This document shows positions 41,655-43,472 of a DNA stretch of 43,472 bases, in pieces. Position 1 is the stretch's first letter. Each line of letters starts with the position of its first letter. A program made the translations under genes and the position numbers. The stretch covers positions 1 through 43,472 of the forward strand of contig JBJEFI010000073.1 in NCBI GenBank assembly GCA_051873875.1. The letters run 5' to 3'. Source of the stretch: JBJEFI01 sp051873875 (GTDB taxonomy: Bacteria; Bacillota; Bacilli; Bacillales; Bacillaceae_G). The notes beneath the pieces are model-generated. The model was not told the origin of the DNA. It did no database searches and worked only from the letters and a program-made list of their open reading frames with translations.

Positions 41655-43334
41655 ATGAGTGAAGAAAGCGGAACATATTTCAATAATTTTTTAGATAAGG
41701 TTATTAAAGAAGATTTAAAAAATGAAACATTTACTCGATCAATTTGTACAAGGTTTCCCCCAGAACCAAATGGGTATCTTCATATTGGGAGTGCATATGC
41801 TATCCATTTAAACTATATAGCTGCCGAAGAATTTAAAGGGAATTTCAATCTTCGTTTTGATGATACAAACCCGTTAAAGGAAGATATTGAATACGTTAAT
41901 GCAATTATCGAAGATATAAATTGGTTAGGTTATAGTCCTGGTAATCGAATATTTTATGGGTCAGATTATTCAAATGAAATATTTAACGCGGCTGTCACAC
42001 TAATAAAGAAAGGAAAGGCATATGTTTGTGAATTATCACCTGAGGAAATGACGGAATATCGAGGTACATTGACAGAGCCAGGAAAGAATAGTCCTTACCG
42101 TAATAGATCGATTGAAGAAAATGTAGATTTATTTTTTAAAATGAAGAATGGTGAATTTCCGAATGGTTCAAAAGTATTACGTGCAAAAATAGAGATGGAA
42201 TCACCAAATATGAATTTAAGAGATCCTATTTTATATCGAATTATTCATGCTAATCATTATCGAACAGGAAATGAATGGTGTATTTATCCGATGTATGATT
42301 TTGCACATCCAATCCAAGATGCCATTGAAGGCGTGACACATTCCTTATGTTCGATAGAGTTTAAAGATCATCGCCCTCTTTATGAATGGGTTCTAACAGA
42401 ATTAGAATTAAAGGAGCCGCCGAAACAAAGGGAATTCGGAAGAGTAAATTTAACTGGCGTTGTAACAAGTAAACGGTATTTGAGAGAATTAGTAGCAGAG
42501 AAATTTGTAGATGGATGGGATGATCCTAGATTACCTACTTTAAGAGGACTTAGGAGAAGGGGATTTACTCCTGAGAGCATTAGGAATTTTGTGAATGAAA
42601 TTGGTTTTATCAGACATCAAAGTACAATTGATTATGCAATGCTTGAAAATAGCCTACGTAGTCATCTAAAATCAAAAGTAAATAGTGTAATGGCTATTTT
42701 AAATCCTCTTAAGGTTACGATAACGAATTATGAAGAAGATAAAGTTGAAATTTTATCAATTGAAAATAATGTAGAGAATGCCGATTTAGGAAGTAGAGAT
42801 GTTCCTTTTGCTAAAGTAATTTACATTGAAAAAGAAGACTTTATGGAAGTACCGATAAAAGGCTTTAAACGATTGTCTTTACATTCAGAGGTTCGTCTAA
42901 AAGGTGCTTATTTTATAAAATGTAATGAAGTTATTAAAGATGAGATAACGGGTGAAATAATTGAACTTCGATGCACCTATGATCCAGCAACAAAAAGTGG
43001 AACAGGTTTTAATGGTAGAAAAGTGAAGGGAACTATTCACTGGGTTTCAGCTTTGCATGGGATACCAGCTGAGGTTAACTTATTCAATAAATTATTTGAA
43101 AATGAAGACATTCTCAAAGATGACGAAAAAACATGGAGTGAAAAGATAAATCCTTATTCTAAAATAAGCCTTAAGAATTGTATAATAGAACCTTCTATAA
43201 AAAATGTAAAAATCGAAGATAAGTTTCAATTTATTCGCCACGGTTACTTTTGTGTAGATAAAAATACAACAGCTAAAAAGTTAATCTTTAATCGGATTGT
43301 TTCATTGAAAGATTCATGGAAAGGAAAAAGATAA
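41655..43334 (+). CDS. glnS: Glutaminyl-tRNA synthetase
   Basis: A 559-residue class I enzyme of the GlnRS type (E. coli 554). Seen are FPPEPNGYLHIGS near residue 35, which is the HIGH motif as HIGS, LRFDDTNPLKEDIEY, DFAHPIQDAIEGVTHSLCSIEFKDHRPLYEW (in parts), and the KMSKS equivalent TSKR (residues 271-274). A two-barrel anticodon-binding half follows, with CTYDPATKSG and IHWVSALHGIPAEV. It would charge tRNA-Gln directly. Most Bacillaceae make Gln-tRNA by the GluRS plus GatCAB route, so this gene is an addition, probably acquired. The Gln T-box before it fits the function. Start after GGGAGGTATAGAAAA. Confidence 0.92.
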   Translation: MSEESGTYFNNFLDKVIKEDLKNETFTRSICTRFPPEPNGYLHIGSAYAIHLNYIAAEEFKGNFNLRFDDTNPLKEDIEYVNAIIEDINWLGYSPGNRIFYGSDYSNEIFNAAVTLIKKGKAYVCELSPEEMTEYRGTLTEPGKNSPYRNRSIEENVDLFFKMKNGEFPNGSKVLRAKIEMESPNMNLRDPILYRIIHANHYRTGNEWCIYPMYDFAHPIQDAIEGVTHSLCSIEFKDHRPLYEWVLTELELKEPPKQREFGRVNLTGVVTSKRYLRELVAEKFVDGWDDPRLPTLRGLRRRGFTPESIRNFVNEIGFIRHQSTIDYAMLENSLRSHLKSKVNSVMAILNPLKVTITNYEEDKVEILSIENNVENADLGSRDVPFAKVIYIEKEDFMEVPIKGFKRLSLHSEVRLKGAYFIKCNEVIKDEITGEIIELRCTYDPATKSGTGFNGRKVKGTIHWVSALHGIPAEVNLFNKLFENEDILKDDEKTWSEKINPYSKISLKNCIIEPSIKNVKIEDKFQFIRHGYFCVDKNTTAKKLIFNRIVSLKDSWKGKR

Positions 43335-43450
43335 ATGTTTGTTGAATAAATCGGGCAGTTAATGACGATTATTTTTCGAAGTTAATTCGTGCTAAGTATT
43401 GAGAAGCGACTATTAGGATTAGTTAAAGTAGAATAATAACAACAGGAAAA

Positions 43451-43472
43451 AGACTCTTTGTTATGAAAGAGT
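43451..43472 (+). terminator. Start of the glnS terminator, cut by the window edge
   Basis: ACTCTTT (43456-43462) can pair with AAAGAGT at the very end; the T-run would lie outside. No gene is seen from 43335 on. Confidence 0.6.

Noticed and set aside
1..43472. CRISPR arrays, tRNA or rRNA genes, insertion sequences, prophage genes
   Set aside because: No spaced direct-repeat array, cloverleaf, transposase or phage protein was found in the window; the repeats present are intergenic hairpin elements or SH3b coding units.

Overview
The window is a low-GC Firmicutes chromosome segment, almost certainly from a member of the Bacillaceae. Gene order follows the Bacillus subtilis blocks tagO-LCP-yvyE-degS-degU-degV-comF and hpf-secA-prfB-yvjA-cccB-ftsEX-ctpB. 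Ribosome-binding sites are strong AGGAGG types, TTG and GTG starts are common, and terminators are classical hairpin plus T-run. It is draft assembly: three runs of exactly 100 N occur, and two of them are flanked by the same 55 bases on both sides.

Layout. Positions 1-4540 hold the end of an unknown membrane protein gene and, on the minus strand, a SWIM-zinc-finger gene followed by a SNF2 helicase gene (ywqB-ywqA type). Positions 4.7-14.1 kb are cell-surface polymer genes: tagA, a Wzy-like polymerase and MurJ/MviN-like flippase operon, a GT4 glycosyltransferase, tagO, two nearly identical LCP ligase genes in tandem, and an IMPACT/YigZ gene. Positions 14.4-17.5 kb hold degS, degU and degV. 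Then come a multi-SH3b cell-wall amidase (broken by an assembly gap), comFA and comFC. From 22.1 to 26.3 kb, where B. subtilis has its flagellar block, there are an alpha/beta hydrolase, a TPR-GAF-GGDEF diguanylate cyclase and an unrecognised protein. Hpf, secA, prfB (without the usual frameshift site), a YitT-family protein and lipoprotein cytochrome c-551 follow. A minus-strand two-component system lies at 33.1-36.3 kb; its histidine kinase looks split only because of an assembly artefact. The window closes with ftsE-ftsX-M23 hydrolase, ctpB, and a glutamine T-box controlling a glutaminyl-tRNA synthetase.

How it fits together. Most of the window serves the cell envelope: teichoic-acid priming (tagO, tagA), attachment of polymers to peptidoglycan (LCP pair), wall hydrolysis (amidase, FtsEX-activated M23 hydrolase) and protein export (secA). 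Regulators sit among them (DegS/DegU, an OmpR-type pair, c-di-GMP synthesis). Two families of structured intergenic repeats are scattered through the gaps. The most unusual items are the T-box-controlled GlnRS, the frameshift-free prfB, the LCP duplication with conserved upstream RR-type boxes, and the repeat families.
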